Below the pieces are notes generated by a model. That model saw only the letters and a list, made by a program, of their open reading frames with translations, made no database searches and was not told the DNA's origin. Shown here in pieces: positions 33,456 to 35,537 of a stretch of DNA of 35,537 nt. Every line of letters starts with the position of its first letter. Position 1 is the first letter of the stretch. Source of the DNA: Rhodocyclaceae bacterium (GTDB lineage: Bacteria > Pseudomonadota > Gammaproteobacteria > Burkholderiales > Rhodocyclaceae); NCBI GenBank assembly GCA_020445765.1, contig JAGRFY010000036.1, positions 1 to 35,537 of the forward strand. The letters run 5' to 3'. A program made the translations under genes and the position numbers.

Positions 33456-34544
33456 ATGAATTCAGACCTTTTCCTGTTCGCCGGCGGACTGTGCCTGCTG
33501 GCGTTCGGCGCCGAAGCCCTGGTGCGCGGCGCCTCCCGCCTGGCCCTTTCGCTCGGCATCTCACCGCTGGTGGTCGGGCTCACAGTGGTGGCCTTCGGCA
33601 CCAGCGCGCCGGAGATCGCCGTTGCCGTCGACGCCTCGCTGGCGGGCAATCCGTCGCTGGCGATCGGCAACGTGATCGGCAGCAACATCGCCAACATCCT
33701 GCTGATCCTCGGCCTGTCCGCAGTCATTGCGCCATTGCTGGTGGCCGAACAGATCGTCAAGCAGGAGGTGCCGGTGATGATCGCCGCCAGCTTCCTGCTG
33801 GTCGGCATTGCGCTCGACGGCGACATCTCGCGGCTCGAGGCCGGGCTGCTGCTGCTGCTGTCGATCGCCTACACGGCGTTTCTGGCGATCCAGGCGCGCA
33901 AGGCGTCGGCACGGCTGCGCGCCGACATGGAAGCGGACCTGCCGCCGGATTCCGGCTGGGATCGCCACTGGAGCGTGCAGTTGCTGCTGATCGCCGGCGG
34001 CCTCGCGCTGCTGGTGCTCGGCGCCGACTGGCTGGTCGAGTCGGCAGTCAGCTTCGCGCGGGCACTGGGCGTCAGCGATCTGGTGATCGGCCTGACCGTC
34101 GTCGCCGTCGGAACCTCGATGCCCGAAATCGCAACCTCGCTGATGGCGGCTCTGCGCGGGCAACGGGACATCGCGGTGGGCAATGTCGTCGGCAGCAATC
34201 TGTTCAACATCCTCGCCTGCCTCGGTGCTGCCGGACTGGTGTCCCCGGTCGGCCTGCTGGTGCCGGAAGCGGCGCGAAGCTTCGACCTCTGGGTGATGCT
34301 CGCGGTGGCCTTCGTGTGCCTGCCGGTCTTCCTCACCGCTCGCGAGATCCGACGCTGGGAAGGTGCCCTGCTGCTCGGCTACTACGCGGCCTATACCGCC
34401 TACCTGATCCTTTCCGCGCAGCACCACGAGATGCTGCCGATGTTCTCGGGCGTGATGTTGCTGTTCGTGCTGCCGCTGACCGCACTGACGCTGGTCGCGA
34501 GCTTCGTGCGCCACTCGGTGCGCGGAAAGAATTCAGCTCGGTGA
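33456..34544 (+). CDS. Calcium/sodium antiporter (CaCA superfamily, YrbG-like)
   Basis: A 362-residue membrane protein with ten or eleven helices in two inverted repeats. The ion-binding alpha-repeats are both complete: FGTSAPEIAVAVDASLAG with IGNVIGSNIANILLILG, and VGTSMPEIATSLMAALRG with VGNVVGSNLFNILACLG. The GTSxPE and GN(V)xGSN motifs identify K+-independent Na+/Ca2+ exchangers. The ATG at 33456 matches the family start (MNSDLFLFAGGLCLLAFGAEALVRGA); open frame upstream to 33309 is unlike it. The 275-bp spacer before it (33181-33455) holds no recognisable feature. Confidence 0.95.
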   Translation: MNSDLFLFAGGLCLLAFGAEALVRGASRLALSLGISPLVVGLTVVAFGTSAPEIAVAVDASLAGNPSLAIGNVIGSNIANILLILGLSAVIAPLLVAEQIVKQEVPVMIAASFLLVGIALDGDISRLEAGLLLLLSIAYTAFLAIQARKASARLRADMEADLPPDSGWDRHWSVQLLLIAGGLALLVLGADWLVESAVSFARALGVSDLVIGLTVVAVGTSMPEIATSLMAALRGQRDIAVGNVVGSNLFNILACLGAAGLVSPVGLLVPEAARSFDLWVMLAVAFVCLPVFLTAREIRRWEGALLLGYYAAYTAYLILSAQHHEMLPMFSGVMLLFVLPLTALTLVASFVRHSVRGKNSAR

Positions 34545-34638
34545 TGGACCGCCGCTGAATCCTGTAATGCGTCGGCAATGGGGGACGAACGGCCTGCCGA
34601 GCCGGCGAAGCGGGCATTCTCAAATGCCAAGCGTGGGC

Positions 34639-34644
34639 TATACT
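34639..34644 (+). promoter_or_regulatory. ahcY promoter -10 element
   Basis: TATACT at 34639-34644, with TTCTCA 16 bp upstream (34617-34622) as a poor -35. Transcription would begin near 34651, immediately before the SAH aptamer. Confidence 0.55.
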
Positions 34645-34652
34645 GGCGCAGT

Positions 34653-34740
34653 TCCGAGGAGCGCTGCGAGGATGCAAGCTTCGGCTGCCCCCAGGCTCGG
34701 GACCGGTCCGGCGTGCCGGCCAACCATCAACGGCGCTCAC
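34653..34740 (+). promoter_or_regulatory. S-adenosylhomocysteine (SAH) riboswitch
   Basis: All conserved blocks are present: CCGAGGAGCGCTGC (34654-34667), CCAGGCTCGG (34691-34700) and AACGGCGCTCAC (34729-34740). P1 pairs CCGAG with CTCGG. The pseudoknot pairs GAGCGC (34659-34664) with GCGCTC (34733-34738). A GC-rich arm (about 34702-34722) varies between members. SAH riboswitches turn ahcY on when the toxic product SAH accumulates. Downstream, CCCGTG-CACGGG (34748-34764) may be part of the expression platform before the AAGGAG ribosome site. Confidence 0.95.
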
Positions 34741-34825
34741 CTTTAGACCCGTGCCGGGCACGGGGTGCGAGGTGGGCAATGCTGCCGCTACACCCCAACC
34801 CGGCCACATCGTTCAAGGAGTTCGC

Positions 34826-35537
34826 ATGAACACTGTGGCTGACAACTTCACCGATTTCGACGTCGCCGATCTTGCGCTGGCCGACTGGGGCCGACGCGAG
34901 ATCGCCATCGCCGAGACCGAGATGCCGGGCCTGATGGCGATCCGCGAGGAATACGCATCGGCTCAGCCGCTGAAGGGCGCTCGCATCACCGGATCGTTGC
35001 ACATGACGATCCAGACCGCGGTGCTGATCGAGACCCTGACCGCACTCGGGGCCGAGGTGCGCTGGGCCTCGTGCAGCAACATCTTCTCGACCCAGGATCA
35101 TGCCGCGGCCGCAATCGCCGCCGCCGGGGTGCCGGTATTCGCGGTCAAGGGCGAGTCGCTCGCCGAATACTGGGACTACACCCACCGCATCTTCGAATGG
35201 CCGGACGGTGGCTACTCGAACATGATCCTCGACGACGGCGGCGATGCCACCTTGCTGCTGCACCTCGGTGCGCGGGCCGAGCAGGACGCATCGGTGCTTT
35301 CCGATCCCGCCAGCGAGGAGGAAACCGTGCTGTTCGCGGCGATCAAGGCCCGCCTCGCCAGTGAGCCGGGCTGGTATTCGACGCGCCTCGATCGAATCAA
35401 GGGCGTGACCGAAGAGACCACCACCGGCGTCCATCGCCTCTACCAGATGCACGAGCGCGGAGACCTTCGTTTCCCGGCGATCAACGTCAATGATTCGGTA
35501 ACCAAGTCGAAATTCGACAACCTCTACGGCTGCCGCG
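34826..35537 (+). CDS. ahcY: Adenosylhomocysteinase, N-terminal part (runs off the window)
   Basis: From ATG 34826 (AAGGAG 6-7 bp upstream) the frame is open to the window edge, 237 codons. It contains [74 protein letters not shown]-type substrate region, [40 protein letters not shown] and [18 protein letters not shown]. This is AhcY, which hydrolyses SAH to adenosine and homocysteine with bound NAD. The NAD domain lies beyond the window. The SAH riboswitch in its leader controls it. Confidence 0.98.
   Translation, partial: MNTVADNFTDFDVADLALADWGRREIAIAETEMPGLMAIREEYASAQPLKGARITGSLHMTIQTAVLIETLTALGAEVRWASCSNIFSTQDHAAAAIAAAGVPVFAVKGESLAEYWDYTHRIFEWPDGGYSNMILDDGGDATLLLHLGARAEQDASVLSDPASEEETVLFAAIKARLASEPGWYSTRLDRIKGVTEETTTGVHRLYQMHERGDLRFPAINVNDSVTKSKFDNLYGCR

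Overview
This is GC-rich (roughly two thirds G+C), densely packed DNA from a Gram-negative bacterium. The order xerC - DUF484 gene - dapF - two lipid A acyltransferases, divergent from metK and followed further on by ahcY behind an SAH riboswitch, together with 6S RNA downstream of zapB-like/zapA genes, points to a betaproteobacterium, most probably Rhodocyclales. A rhodoquinone gene (rquA) and a B12-dependent methylmalonyl-CoA mutase fit an environmental, respiratorily flexible member of that group. The taxonomic call is inference from gene order and protein style; no 16S or tRNA gene is present.

Layout. 1-2.2 kb: the start of methylmalonyl-CoA mutase (minus) faces a FadR/GntR-type regulator, followed by an enoyl-CoA hydratase family gene. 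2.2-5.1 kb: an MscS-like channel with a frameshift inside a 14-bp perfect inverted repeat, a TauE/SafE permease coupled to an EVE-domain protein, and a DUF1850 protein. 5.1-8.6 kb: 6S RNA with its terminator, zapA, a ZapB-like coiled coil, cobyric acid synthase (cobQ) and a divergent btuF-like binding protein. 8.6-10.8 kb: a Sco-fold protein lacking copper ligands, a 159-bp MITE-like element, and a copper-delivery operon (DUF2946 - PCu(A)C - Sco1). 10.9-16.4 kb: an M48 peptidase, rquA overlapping the end of leuA, a 347-bp leuA leader holding two short Leu-containing reading frames, and an HD-GYP protein with a damaged or unusual start. 16.4-24.9 kb: MFS/MarR pair, RhlE-type helicase, ADP-ribosylglycohydrolase, ruvB, then a same-strand run (GRDP-like protein with a Gly/Cys tail, SGNH hydrolase, small membrane protein, ceramidase-like membrane protein). 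24.9-30.8 kb: rlmI, xerC, DUF484, dapF, a two-helix membrane protein and two LpxL-type acyltransferases. 30.8-35.5 kb: metK, an M14 peptidase, a Ca2+/Na+ exchanger and the start of ahcY.

How the parts connect. MCM, cobQ and btuF form a B12 theme (cofactor synthesis or salvage, uptake, and one user). The copper operon serves Cu site assembly in terminal oxidases. metK and ahcY are two steps of the SAM cycle, and each sits behind a different riboswitch: a SAM-II-like aptamer whose P1 stem begins at the predicted metK transcription start, and a textbook SAH aptamer before ahcY. The most noteworthy points are that dual-riboswitch arrangement, rquA overlapping leuA, the leuA leader, the MITE beside the degenerate Sco protein, and two apparent single-base frameshifts in or near G/C runs, which may be sequencing errors.
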